A stretch of DNA of 64,000 nucleotides from a virus: positions 41,688 to 105,687 of IMG/VR virus record IMGVR_UViG_3300009448_000011, one strand, 5' to 3'. Every line of letters starts with the position of its first letter. The first letter of the stretch is position 1. A program made the position numbers and the translations under genes. Shown piece after piece: positions 7,724 through 16,732 of this stretch. The notes under the pieces are model-generated. The model was not told the origin of the DNA, did not search any database, and saw only the letters and a list, made by a program, of their open reading frames with translations.

Positions 7724-9219
7724 AAAAGGTTAATATTTTCTTTACCATATATAGTAGTAGCAATTTGAATTCTATTTTGGGATTGATTTTTAAACCAAAA
7801 CTGAGTATCTATAAAATCAATAACAGTAGGAAATTGTTTGCCGTCTTTCTTACGTAATAAACGGCCGACGCGTTGTATAAAATCATTACTAGATTTACCT
7901 GCGGCGGCCAAAATAATACTAGAAAGACTAGGAATATTGATACCTGCAGTAAGAACTTTAGGACCAGCAATAACGCCATTTATTTTACTATCCTTTAAAT
8001 CTTGAATAATAAGTTCTCTTTTTTTCTTAGAAAGATAGCCACTAATAATAGGAAAATTCAAACCATGTTGTGATAAGAGAGAAGAAATAATATCAGCATG
8101 ATTGCCATCGCCTTTAACTTTATTAACAATAATAATAATAGGACCTTGTTTCTTATTAACTTCTTCAATTGCTTTAGTAACAATAATATGATTACGACCT
8201 GAATTATTTATAATTAAATTATTATAAACAAGAGGTAAAATTTTATATCTATGAGAGTCAGAAAGAGTACTAATATTAGCGGCATTTTTTTGCAAAGAAG
8301 TAGGTAAAAACCCTTTAGGAGAAGTATAGAAATAAAATTTAGGTTGCATTATAATATTTTGTTGTATTAAATCCAGTTCAGAGATAGTACAAATACGAGA
8401 ACCAAAAAAGGCTTCTAAAAAGAGAGAGTGAGGGCCAACAATGTCGGGAGTAGCAGAAAAAGCCAAAGAAATGCGGCGATTAGTTAAGTGTTCAATTAAA
8501 GATTGAAAAGTAGGATTACAAGTTAAATGACATTCATCAGTCAACAAAACATCGACAGAATTTAAATAAGATTTTGATTTAGATAAATTAGATAAAGAAT
8601 TAGGAATACCGACAGTGACATCATTAAAGATATAATGTCCATCGCCGACAATACCGATATTAATTAAAGGAGAATGAGAGAGAGAAAAATAGTCATTAAT
8701 ATCGTGAGTCATTTGATATAACAAATTAATAGTAGGAACTGTAATTAATACTTTCAAATGATCTTGAGTAAATATTTTAACTAATTCGCCGATACAGAAA
8801 CTTTTCCCAGAACTAGTAGGAGATTTTACAATGCCGCGTTTAAATTGTAAACAAGAGGTTACAATTTGTTTTTGGTGAGGACGTAAGATAGAGCTAAGAG
8901 AGAGAGAGTGAGGAATATATTTAGGAATAGTAGAAACAATTTCCAAATCAGAGCGTGAAATAACGGTATTATCGTCCCAAATATCTGTTAAGAGTCTAGA
9001 AATAAAACCTGAGTACAAAAAAACATCCCAAGTATTATTATTATTTTTAGTAGCTTTAAAGAGATATTTTTTAGTAGCGGCAAGAGTCAAACAATTAGGA
9101 CTAAAAAGAGATAGAGTAGCTTCATCAATAAAGTGTACTAATTCTTTAGATAAATACTCTACATACTCTCGGGGACATTCTTTCAATATAGAATATGTAG
9201 GTGAATATTTTATTTTCAT
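7720..9219 (-). CDS. UvsW-like SF2 DNA helicase
   Basis: 499 aa. LRPHQKQIVTSCL (Q-like), SPTSSGKS (Walker A), LLTDECHLT (a DEAH variant, DECH), AFSATPD (motif III), GPKVLTAGINIPSLS (motif V) and FIQRVGRLLRKKDG (motif VI) identify a RecG/UvsW-type superfamily 2 helicase. In T4-like phages UvsW unwinds R-loops and branched DNA and shifts replication from origins to recombination. Length matches T4 UvsW (about 503 aa). Confidence 0.88.
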   Translation of the reverse strand: MKIKYSPTYSILKECPREYVEYLSKELVHFIDEATLSLFSPNCLTLAATKKYLFKATKNNNNTWDVFLYSGFISRLLTDIWDDNTVISRSDLEIVSTIPKYIPHSLSLSSILRPHQKQIVTSCLQFKRGIVKSPTSSGKSFCIGELVKIFTQDHLKVLITVPTINLLYQMTHDINDYFSLSHSPLINIGIVGDGHYIFNDVTVGIPNSLSNLSKSKSYLNSVDVLLTDECHLTCNPTFQSLIEHLTNRRISLAFSATPDIVGPHSLFLEAFFGSRICTISELDLIQQNIIMQPKFYFYTSPKGFLPTSLQKNAANISTLSDSHRYKILPLVYNNLIINNSGRNHIIVTKAIEEVNKKQGPIIIIVNKVKGDGNHADIISSLLSQHGLNFPIISGYLSKKKRELIIQDLKDSKINGVIAGPKVLTAGINIPSLSSIILAAAGKSSNDFIQRVGRLLRKKDGKQFPTVIDFIDTQFWFKNQSQNRIQIATTIYGKENINLL

Positions 9220-9362
9220 ATGACATATTTAATCTTTTTAAATACCAGTTAATATATTTTAACACAATTTTTATTTTACCTAAAACATATTAACTAGTTA
9301 ATTTAAAAAAAATAAATTAAAGAGGGAGAGAGAGAGAAGTTAAGGAAGAATAATATATTTAA

Positions 9363-10616
9363 TTAAAAAGGCATACTATCGAGATCATAATCAGAAGGCT
9401 GAGAGATAGTACGAATAGAAGGAGAAGGAGAAGGAGAAGGAGAGGAAGGGACATTAATAGTACCATCGACTTGAATAGAAGTAGAAGGTTCAAGAGTTAA
9501 AGATTCAATAGTAGGAGAAGGAACTTCAACGGACCAAGATTTAAAAGCACGAGAATACTCAGGAATAAAAACTGCGCCGAGACTTCCAAAATGAGCTTGA
9601 AAGAGAGGAGAAGGGCCAGGGCTTTTGCGATAAGTCAAAGAAAGATAGTGAAATACAGGATTACGGAGGGGATCACGAGAATTTTTAAATTGGAAATGTA
9701 AGTCGCGACAATAAGATTCAAAACCAACGACAGAAAGATCAGGATCTCTTTTACCATTAGAGGATTTAATAGAGCGACCTTGAATATTAGTTTTACTTAA
9801 AGGAACTTCCATAAAAACAAATTCGCCAATATTGTTGCCATTAAGATCTAAAAGAGAAGAAACAGGATAGCTAACATTAGACATAACATAAGAAGATTTG
9901 CCATTAGCATCAGTTGTTTTAACATTTTTACGAACAAGGACTTCAAAAACAGCGAGATAAAGTTTGCCACGAGGGTCGCAAGAAATACGTTTATCAGAAC
10001 CACCGTCACCAATACCGGGAATAACTTCAGTAGAGAAGCCACATTTAATACAATCAGAACAACTAGTAGTTTTTTCGCCTCTATAACCGACTAAGCCCAA
10101 TTTTTCCACAGAAGGATTAGGTTTAGTATTATTAACAGACCATTTATTAGTAGACATATCCTTTTCAAAAGCATACTTCATACCATAAGGAACAGTAGGA
10201 AGAGCTTTAATTAATTGACCTTTCTCTGTATAGCCAAGAACAGAACAAAGAACATTTGTTTTTTCACCATCAAAATATCTTAATTCATCACGTTGTTGAT
10301 AGAGCATTACAGCGCCACGAAGTTCAATTACATTACCTAATTCAATAGGCTCACCACCTTCTTCTTTAGGAGGTAGAAATAGATATTCACTTTCTCTAAT
10401 AGAGGGATTACCATCATTATGTAAAGAAGTCCATTTAATAACACCATCAGATTTATGTGTATCAAAAACACTTCTAATTTTTTTAGGACGAGAATAAGAA
10501 GTAGATTTTTTACTACCACCTCCTGAATAAAAATCAGAAGAACTATCCAAGTTAATATTTAATTCTTCCGCCAATAACAATAAATCATTATTATTTGTTT
10601 TAATTAAATCCGACAT
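9363..10616 (-). CDS. Probable single-stranded DNA-binding protein
   Basis: 417 aa. The protein ends in a Pro/Ser linker (SPSPSPSPS) and an acidic tip DYDLDSMPF, the architecture of SSB proteins whose C-terminal acidic-Pro-Phe tail recruits replication partners. A Cys cluster, CSDCIKCGF plus a later Cys, could bind zinc as in T4 gp32. The body is basic with many aromatics. It lies between UvsW-like and clamp-loader genes. The tail is visible; the fold assignment is inference. Confidence 0.6.
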   Translation of the reverse strand: MSDLIKTNNNDLLLLAEELNINLDSSSDFYSGGGSKKSTSYSRPKKIRSVFDTHKSDGVIKWTSLHNDGNPSIRESEYLFLPPKEEGGEPIELGNVIELRGAVMLYQQRDELRYFDGEKTNVLCSVLGYTEKGQLIKALPTVPYGMKYAFEKDMSTNKWSVNNTKPNPSVEKLGLVGYRGEKTTSCSDCIKCGFSTEVIPGIGDGGSDKRISCDPRGKLYLAVFEVLVRKNVKTTDANGKSSYVMSNVSYPVSSLLDLNGNNIGEFVFMEVPLSKTNIQGRSIKSSNGKRDPDLSVVGFESYCRDLHFQFKNSRDPLRNPVFHYLSLTYRKSPGPSPLFQAHFGSLGAVFIPEYSRAFKSWSVEVPSPTIESLTLEPSTSIQVDGTINVPSSPSPSPSPSIRTISQPSDYDLDSMPF

Positions 10617-10635
10617 TTTAAATTTCCTTATTTGA

Positions 10636-11463
10636 TTAATTTAGATTAAATAAATTACGAACAGTAGAAACAGTTAAGTTTGAATAATTATGTACTACAT
10701 AATCAAAAATAAATACAGCTTCTTGTATTCTTATTTTTCCTTTATAGAACGCATCTTTAAAAATCATGTAATATAAAAGTAATTGAGGAGCATAAGTTTC
10801 GAGACTTTTAAAAACCTGAGAATTATTATGAGGGCCTCGTATAAAAAGTAGAAACAAATCAGTTGTGTTTATATGTAATAAATACTTTTTAGAATCAGTG
10901 GCATACATATTTAATAAATAAGTTTTAGAAGCATCGCTTGTTTTATTATATAGAAAATCCAAATCTGGAATAGAAAATTTTTTATTACCTCGTTCTTGAT
11001 AAAGAAAAAATAAATAACGAACTTCATTTTTCCATTTAGTAGGATTAGAGTTAAATTTTTTTATACAATATTCTGACCAAAAATAAGGCCAAGCATCTAT
11101 ATCTAAAATAGAAGACACACATAAAATTTCATGTTGATATTGCAGAGGACATAAAGAAAATTCTGTTACCCCTTCTAACTCTAAAAATCGTTTATATACC
11201 TTAGTATTTTTAATTATTAAATACGTTTTATTATTCTTATTTTGCCTATACTCTTTTTTTAATATTTCTTCTCCTTCATAATTAACAATATAAATAGTCA
11301 TATTAAGTTCTCCTAAAGAATCATAAGAAACACTATTAAGGAGAGTATTAGAAATATGTAGTAGAGAATTAGTAGTAGAAAAAGAGAGTAATTTTTGTTC
11401 TACATTAGTATTAAGAATATGATATTTTACAAGATTAAAAGGAGAATTACTAATTATTAACAT
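10636..11463 (-). CDS. Hypothetical protein, possible clamp-loader delta-like subunit
   Basis: 275 aa, no motif I can name. It overlaps the clamp-loader ATPase gene by 14 nt and is of a size and alpha-rich C-terminal character similar to DNA polymerase III delta (HolA) proteins, which lack catalytic motifs. That role is suggested only by position and size. Confidence 0.45.
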   Translation of the reverse strand: MLIISNSPFNLVKYHILNTNVEQKLLSFSTTNSLLHISNTLLNSVSYDSLGELNMTIYIVNYEGEEILKKEYRQNKNNKTYLIIKNTKVYKRFLELEGVTEFSLCPLQYQHEILCVSSILDIDAWPYFWSEYCIKKFNSNPTKWKNEVRYLFFLYQERGNKKFSIPDLDFLYNKTSDASKTYLLNMYATDSKKYLLHINTTDLFLLFIRGPHNNSQVFKSLETYAPQLLLYYMIFKDAFYKGKIRIQEAVFIFDYVVHNYSNLTVSTVRNLFNLN

Positions 11464-12694
11464 AATACTTTAGATATTCCGACCAAGTAGTAAAAGAAAA
11501 ATTAGCCATTTTAATTGGCTTTGAAGTTAAAGGTTTTCCAACCAATTTTTCTAATTGAGAAGTAACTAGTTTACTAACTTTTACTACATTTAAACTTTGA
11601 GGTGGAGATTGAGATTGAGATTGATTTAAAGATTGAGATTGAGATTGAGATTGAGATTGAGATGAAAGAGATAATAAACATTTACCTTGATAAAGTTTAA
11701 AAATAGAAACAACAGGAATTTTATAAGAAGATTGAAGCCAAAAAGACAAAGAACTAAGAAAGTGAATACCTTCGAGATTCAAATTTTGAGAAACCAAAAA
11801 GGATAAAAAATAAGAAATAGCAACTTCTTCATTAGTTAAAATAGTTTTAAAAAAAGAAGAGGTATTATCCCAAGAGTTAGATTGAAGACTAAGAAGTAAA
11901 GAGTGACAAGATTCAAGATTCAAGCCGCCTAATTTTTCAGAAGAAATATGAGAAGGAGTTAAGAGAGAAAGAGAGCCTTCAGATTTAGTAATAAAATACT
12001 GTAAAGTTTGCCAAGCTTTTCTAACATTACCGTTAGACAAATAGGCGATTAAATCAGCACAAGAAGGATGAAGATCCGAATAAAAAAATTGAAGTTTAGA
12101 ACTAATAGAAGAAGAAGAAATAGGAGATAAAGAAAGTTCAATACAGCGACTTTCGATAGCCTCTCTAACGATAGAATCCATTTTATCTAAATCCATAGAA
12201 ATCAAAATAACGGTAACATTATCAAGAGCAAATTCTAAGGAATCAAGAAAGGGGCTAATAGATTGACGAGAAGCAGATTGAACTTCATCAATAATAATAA
12301 ATCTACGATTATTATCATGTCTAACATTATCATGAGTTAAAACTGTAGTAGATTTAGTAAGACTAATTAAATCAGAAACAGCTTCCTTAAACACTGAAGC
12401 TTCTGTAATAGAATAATAAGTAATATTAGGATGTTGATTTTTATGTATGGTTTTAGAACAAGAAGAACAGTGATTACAAGGTTGAAAATCGTGTTCTAAA
12501 CGTTGTTCACAAAGAGTAGCTTTAACATAGAGTTGAGCAATAGTAGTTTTACCTGAGCCACTACCGCCACTAATAATCAAGCCACTAGGATGTTTATTAG
12601 TTTTAATAACAGATTTCAAATAATTAGCGGCGCCATCTTGTTCTAGATATTCATCCCAAGTAGAGGGACGATAGTCATTAATAGAGTTAGTCAT
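11450..12694 (-). CDS. AAA+ clamp loader, DnaX (gamma/tau)-like
   Basis: 414 aa. It begins YRPSTWDEYLEQDGAANYLK, a typical DnaX/RFC start, then Walker A GGSGSGKTT (about residues 43-51), a zinc module CNHCSSC, Walker B FIIIDEVQSAS, and IESRCIELS corresponding to the SRC motif. It should load the beta-type clamp encoded at 14.9-16.1 kb. A hexanucleotide tandem repeat at about 11590-11662 encodes a Ser-Gln low-complexity linker before a short C-terminal domain. It overlaps genes on both sides. Confidence 0.88.
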   Translation of the reverse strand: MTNSINDYRPSTWDEYLEQDGAANYLKSVIKTNKHPSGLIISGGSGSGKTTIAQLYVKATLCEQRLEHDFQPCNHCSSCSKTIHKNQHPNITYYSITEASVFKEAVSDLISLTKSTTVLTHDNVRHDNNRRFIIIDEVQSASRQSISPFLDSLEFALDNVTVILISMDLDKMDSIVREAIESRCIELSLSPISSSSISSKLQFFYSDLHPSCADLIAYLSNGNVRKAWQTLQYFITKSEGSLSLLTPSHISSEKLGGLNLESCHSLLLSLQSNSWDNTSSFFKTILTNEEVAISYFLSFLVSQNLNLEGIHFLSSLSFWLQSSYKIPVVSIFKLYQGKCLLSLSSQSQSQSQSQSLNQSQSQSPPQSLNVVKVSKLVTSQLEKLVGKPLTSKPIKMANFSFTTWSEYLKYYVNN

Positions 12695-13491
12695 AAAGTT
12701 TCTTTTAAACCCATTACATTATTATAATTTGTAACAACCAATTTTTTAATTAAGATCATATCTTGATTCCAATGCCAAGTAGGAGAGCCCACAATAACAG
12801 GTTTAATAGGTTTAGTAGATTGAACAGAGAGTTTACCTTTTAGATTTAGGCTACTAGAAGAAATGTCCATAGCAGTATAGCGAGAGATGTCGAGAGGATT
12901 AAAAGTAATTAAAGTAGGGTGAGTAGAATTATAAGTAAAGACGGTACGACGACTAGAATAGAGTTTTTGATTGGGATGTAATAATTTAGCAGCTTCAGTG
13001 CCACAAAGTAAAATAGGGCAAGTAGGATTATATTTAGAAATAACATTTATTTCTTTTTCGAGCCATTTTATTTTACAAGAGCGAATATAGTGATCTTTAA
13101 TATCAACTTTATCGCCTCTAGAATCAAAAGGACTGCATTTAAGTATATTAGTAAAAGCAATTTTATCATAGAAAGGTTTTAAAGTTTGTGGAAAATGAAC
13201 ATCCCAATCAAAATGAAAGATAGTAGAATATTGAAAAAAGCGGCCGGCATTAGGCTTATCTATAGATTCTGTTTTAAGATTAGGAGCAAAACTAAAACCC
13301 TTTTTAAGTTCTTCTCGAGAAGGAAAAGGAGCAATAATAATTAAATTAACATTAGAAAGGCCGCCAAAAGTATGACCACCGATTGCGGAGCCACAAGAAA
13401 GAGCACAATTATTACAATTAGAATCAAAATCTGGTAATAGTCTATAAACTCTTTTAGAAGGAGGAGAAGAAGGCAAGTGACCTTTAAGCAT
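12691..13491 (-). CDS. Uracil-DNA glycosylase superfamily protein (family 4/5-like)
   Basis: 266 aa. Cys spacing fits a 4Fe-4S family 4-type UDG: C26 and C29 in SNCNNCALSC, then ILKCSP (C119) and HYIRSCKIKW (C139). LIIIAPFPSREE matches the motif A region and a THPT segment the His of motif B. It excises uracil (or deaminated bases) from DNA. It overlaps the clamp-loader start by 4 nt, suggesting co-expression with the replisome. Confidence 0.75.
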   Translation of the reverse strand: MLKGHLPSSPPSKRVYRLLPDFDSNCNNCALSCGSAIGGHTFGGLSNVNLIIIAPFPSREELKKGFSFAPNLKTESIDKPNAGRFFQYSTIFHFDWDVHFPQTLKPFYDKIAFTNILKCSPFDSRGDKVDIKDHYIRSCKIKWLEKEINVISKYNPTCPILLCGTEAAKLLHPNQKLYSSRRTVFTYNSTHPTLITFNPLDISRYTAMDISSSSLNLKGKLSVQSTKPIKPVIVGSPTWHWNQDMILIKKLVVTNYNNVMGLKETL

Positions 13492-13502
13492 AAATAATAG
13501 AA

Positions 13503-13892
13503 TCAGACATATTGTTTAAAAACAGAGGAATTTACTTCAAACAAATCAATAAAAGAAGTTTGTAAGACAACTAAATTAGCAATAGGAAAAAGAGGGTCAA
13601 GAGTAAGAGGTTGTGTAGATAGCAAAGAGAGAGACAAAGAAGTAGATTGTTTAGGGGCAACAACTTGACAAGAATCGACAATAGAACAAAGAGGTAAAAG
13701 AGGTAAAAGAGTATATAACAAAGTAATAGGGGATTCACTATAAAGAAGAACGCCTAAATCTAAAGTAGTAATTAAATTTGGAGATAAAGTAAGAGAAAAA
13801 GGAGAATAGACTTTATAGCCAGTAGGCAGACAAAATTCTAACTGACTATTATGGCTAGAAATTGTTTTAGTAAAAATTATTTTATTTATCAT
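13503..13892 (-). CDS. dUTPase-like protein (trimeric type, degenerate)
   Basis: Start taken at the ATG at 13890-13892, giving 129 aa; longer readings run through the HNH gene. LPTGYKVYSPFSLTLSPNLITTLDLGVLL resembles motif 1 and the following strands of trimeric dUTPases (A-G-Y-D-x-Y-S...), and LYTLLPLLPLCSIVDSCQVV the motif 2-3 region. Canonical catalytic residues are poorly kept and no motif 5 is visible, so it may be a divergent dUTPase/dCTP deaminase relative or inactive. Confidence 0.5.
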   Translation of the reverse strand: MINKIIFTKTISSHNSQLEFCLPTGYKVYSPFSLTLSPNLITTLDLGVLLYSESPITLLYTLLPLLPLCSIVDSCQVVAPKQSTSLSLSLLSTQPLTLDPLFPIANLVVLQTSFIDLFEVNSSVFKQYV

Positions 13893-13905
13893 AGTTGTAA
13901 AAGAA

Positions 13906-14508
13906 TCACAAAAATTTAAGAGACATATTAAAAATAAGTTTGGATTGTTGAAAAGGAAGATTAAGCAACAATTCTTTAAACAAATCGGCCCCAAAGTTTT
14001 GACTAGTGGCCTTAATAGATCTGATGAGAAGTTCACAAAAGTTCCCAACGCCAAACAAATTAACGCGATCAATATCAAATTTAACTTCTGCGTTATGGTA
14101 GTAGGCACTAGTAGAACAGCAAACAGAAGTAATATCAGCGATAACTTTGTTATTTGTGGGGGTAGTATACCAAAGATTGGAAATATGATTATCAGAAGGA
14201 TTGTGATTTAAGTGATGAACTTCCACAGAACCTTTCAAAATCTTATGACCAAAATAGAGTTTTTTCCAACCTTTCCAGACATATAGAACTACTTGATGCA
14301 TGCCCACAATTTGTTTTTTCTTGTTTGAGGCATGTAGTTTAAAGAAACAAGCATTTTTCAACAATTTAAACAAGGCTGGATTTTGGGTTTGAGTTAAAAA
14401 CTTATAGCCATTTTTGTTAACAAAAAACCTAGCAGAAGGCAACAAAGTTTTAATTTTCTCTAATTTAACTTTGAGACTTTTTATACTTTGATTGTTAAAT
14501 TGTTCCAT
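13906..14508 (-). CDS. HNH endonuclease
   Basis: 200 aa. The core VEVHHLNHNPSDNHISNLWY is an HNH_3-type ββα-metal nuclease motif. The N-terminal half is basic and carries a conserved-looking GMHQVVLYVWKGWKKL segment preceding the motif, as in phage free-standing homing endonucleases. A related protein lies at 59.6-60.3 kb. It lies between the dUTPase-like gene and a 370-nt structured non-coding stretch. Confidence 0.8.
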   Translation of the reverse strand: MEQFNNQSIKSLKVKLEKIKTLLPSARFFVNKNGYKFLTQTQNPALFKLLKNACFFKLHASNKKKQIVGMHQVVLYVWKGWKKLYFGHKILKGSVEVHHLNHNPSDNHISNLWYTTPTNNKVIADITSVCCSTSAYYHNAEVKFDIDRVNLFGVGNFCELLIRSIKATSQNFGADLFKELLLNLPFQQSKLIFNMSLKFL

Positions 14509-14880
14509 GATTTTTTATTATTTTTATTATTTTAATTATTTTAATTAAAAAATAAAAGCAATCAGAAATAGATCTAATTGCTTTTAAAGTAGTATTAAGT
14601 GCGCCTTTAACTGTATTTTAATAATTCGGATAGTCACAGTAAAACTATCTATGCTTTCCTACTGCACAACCATTTAAACAAAACTTTTAAAAAAAGTAAA
14701 ATCTAAGGGGCTCTGGACTAGGTGATGGGTGCCTATCCCTTCTGATGATTAAAGTCGAGTCTTCTAGACAGATATTTAATTTTAAGGTAACAAGTAAAGG
14801 CTAAGATTAATATCTATACTCCTAATCAGGACAATATAGATATTAATCTTAGAAATATTATAACATAAAATTACTTAAAA
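14509..14880. other. Non-coding, structured 370-nt region with a perfect 18-bp hairpin
   Basis: No credible ORF. An 18-bp perfect inverted repeat (arms 14801-14818 and 14835-14852, 16-nt loop) lies just beyond the clamp stop. It could terminate clamp transcription, although no T-run follows. Farther on, GC-richer segments at 14640-14760 form several potential short stems. I looked for a tRNA and for group I intron P/Q/R/S elements and could not place either convincingly. Confidence 0.45.
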
Positions 14881-16053
14881 TTAACAATTAGCCTCATAAA
14901 TAATAACATCACTAGAGACGTCATCTTGTTTATGAGAACACAAATGAATAACTTTAATAGGAGTTGAGTTTTTAACATCAATTTTTTTAATATTAATTTG
15001 AACAGTATCAAGAGGAAGAATTTTATGTTTAGGGCCACCCATAGCGCGAAGAGCTTTAATAATATGGCCAACAGAAAGATTAATTTTCTCAAAAATACCT
15101 TGAGTAGAAACTTTCAAAGAAGAAGGAATAATAATATTACTTTTACTACTATCAATTTTAATATGAAATTGGGAGAGTTCGAGATCAACTTCAAAGTTAA
15201 TAATATTAGTTTCAGTAGAATCATAACTTTGCCATTTAATACTTTCAGTAATATCTTCATATTCGACTTGAATAAAGGAATTACAAGGTTGAGAAATAAT
15301 AGTATCAACTTTAAGAACAATATTATTAGGAGAATTATCAACTATAAAACACATTTCGCCTTCATTAGAATAAAACTTAAGAGAGTTAAGAGAAGAGCTA
15401 AAAGAAAGCATTACCTGATCGCCGAGGAGAGGAATAATACGAAGAAGAGCGGGTCTAATAGCGCCTTTAAAATGGCCAGTACTATTAGTAGAAGTAATAG
15501 ATTTATAGCGAATATAGCTAGTTTCAGTAAATTGAACATACATAAAGATAGTAGAAGAATTAGTAGTAACAAATATTTCTCTATCATTATAAGAATTAGC
15601 ACAAGCAATAGGAATCAAGTCCAAGAAATAAGAAAGAGAGGGACAAATATCGACATAAGAAAGAGGATCAAATAATTTATCAGAAAGAAGACTATCTTGA
15701 CTAAAATATTGATTATCAACAATAGAGCCAAAAGGTTTCATTTCATAATGTAAAAGATTATTATTACTAGAGATTTCCAAGCCATATTTAGGATTAAGCT
15801 TAGCAGTCATTGCTTTTAATTTATTAGAGAGAACAATTTGGCGACCTTCTTCAACAATATCAACTAAAAGTTTCAATTTAACAGAATGACTAGTCAAATC
15901 AACAGTAGTAATTTCGAGAGTCCCTTCCGCTTTATTTGTTTTTAACTCAATACATTGTTCCACACTATTAAGTTGTTTTCTTATACTAGGAATCGAGCAA
16001 ATAGCATTAATGATTTTTTTATAATCAGCTATATTTTCTATTCTAACTTTCAT
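14881..16053 (-). CDS. dnaN: Beta-type DNA sliding clamp (DnaN-like)
   Basis: 390 aa, close to the bacterial beta clamp (about 370). It begins MKVRIENIADYKKIINAI and shows the repeating clamp-domain pattern, including LVDIVEEGRQIVLSNKLKAMTAKL and a third-domain ENYNLSVGHIIKAL-type segment. The clamp would tether the family A polymerase to DNA and is loaded by the DnaX-like protein nearby. Most large phages use gp45/PCNA-type clamps, so a beta-type clamp points to the host lineage. The call rests on overall pattern and context. Confidence 0.65.
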   Translation of the reverse strand: MKVRIENIADYKKIINAICSIPSIRKQLNSVEQCIELKTNKAEGTLEITTVDLTSHSVKLKLLVDIVEEGRQIVLSNKLKAMTAKLNPKYGLEISSNNNLLHYEMKPFGSIVDNQYFSQDSLLSDKLFDPLSYVDICPSLSYFLDLIPIACANSYNDREIFVTTNSSTIFMYVQFTETSYIRYKSITSTNSTGHFKGAIRPALLRIIPLLGDQVMLSFSSSLNSLKFYSNEGEMCFIVDNSPNNIVLKVDTIISQPCNSFIQVEYEDITESIKWQSYDSTETNIINFEVDLELSQFHIKIDSSKSNIIIPSSLKVSTQGIFEKINLSVGHIIKALRAMGGPKHKILPLDTVQINIKKIDVKNSTPIKVIHLCSHKQDDVSSDVIIYEANC

Positions 16054-16093
16054 AATATTATTTATATTCTTTATTATTAATAATCAATTACAT

Positions 16094-16123
16094 TTGACAT
16101 ACTAAGTTATGGTATGTTATACT
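16094..16123 (+). promoter_or_regulatory. Sigma-70 promoter of cassette copy 1
   Basis: TTGACA at 16094-16099, an 18-nt spacer and TATACT at 16118-16123. A start near 16130 leaves the ATG at 16148 of ORF A with an AAGGA ribosome site. The other three cassette copies have matching promoters. Confidence 0.8.
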
Positions 16124-16147
16124 TTAAAAAAGGAAAAAGAGAATAGA

Positions 16148-16732
16148 ATGAATTTAGAAACTTGTCAAAACTTAAGCTTGATAATAGAAAAAGACCAAAC
16201 AATTGAAGTAATTGAAATTTGGGCAAAAGTATTATATATAAGAAGAAGCAAAGGAAGAAATTCATTTTATTCGAAGAAAGGAATAACAAAAGAAACAGAA
16301 GGAATATTTTGTAATAACTTAAAAGTTTCAGAAAATTATAAAAGCCTTTTTAAAAAATACCACCCCGATTTAAACAAAGGAAAAGAAAGTTATGTTGACA
16401 TTTCAAAAAACATTAATAGATGGAAAAACTTATTACTTGAGAGTGGACAAAGAGAGTTTGATCAACAATTATATACAGAGCTTATTGAGTTTTGTGGACC
16501 ACTCACATCCATTTTCACTATTGGAACCAGAGCAAGTTTTATCGCAAAACAAACGTGCGGATCTATCAACATCCCTCAATTTAGTTCTGAACAGGAATTT
16601 GTTGAGTGGAAAGCAGCGCCAAAGCAAGTTGCTTCCAGGCAAGCGTTCCTTGATAGCCAACTTACTAGAGCTCAAATCATCAAAAAGTACGGTAAATCCT
16701 ACTATGATTATGAAAGAGATCTTCCTTTTTAA
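16148..16732 (+). CDS. Cassette ORF A, copy 1 (HPD-motif protein)
   Basis: 194 aa from the ATG at 16148; an earlier in-frame ATG lies in the promoter. It belongs to a four-copy family in this window: an N-terminal block (ETCQNL.LIIEKD...EVIEIWAKVLYIRR.KGR..F.SKKGIT) followed by YKSLFKKYHPDLNKG...ISKNINRWKNLL. The latter resembles helix II, HPD loop and helix III of a J-domain. The region from about residue 82 overlaps ORF B and ends ERDLPF. Function unknown; it may partner or fuse with the nuclease encoded by B. Confidence 0.75.
   Translation: MNLETCQNLSLIIEKDQTIEVIEIWAKVLYIRRSKGRNSFYSKKGITKETEGIFCNNLKVSENYKSLFKKYHPDLNKGKESYVDISKNINRWKNLLLESGQREFDQQLYTELIEFCGPLTSIFTIGTRASFIAKQTCGSINIPQFSSEQEFVEWKAAPKQVASRQAFLDSQLTRAQIIKKYGKSYYDYERDLPF

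Noticed and set aside
13893-14108. N-terminal extension of the dUTPase-like ORF to 14108
   Set aside because: It runs through the HNH gene in another frame and lacks any dUTPase similarity; the ATG at 13892 directly precedes the conserved part.
14998-15675. Long plus-strand open frame opposite the clamp gene
   Set aside because: Arg/Asn/Ile-rich antisense shadow without ribosome site or domain pattern.
16109-16147. Upstream in-frame ATG for cassette ORF A copy 1
   Set aside because: It overlaps the -10 promoter element; the ATG at 16148 has a ribosome site and aligns with the other copies.
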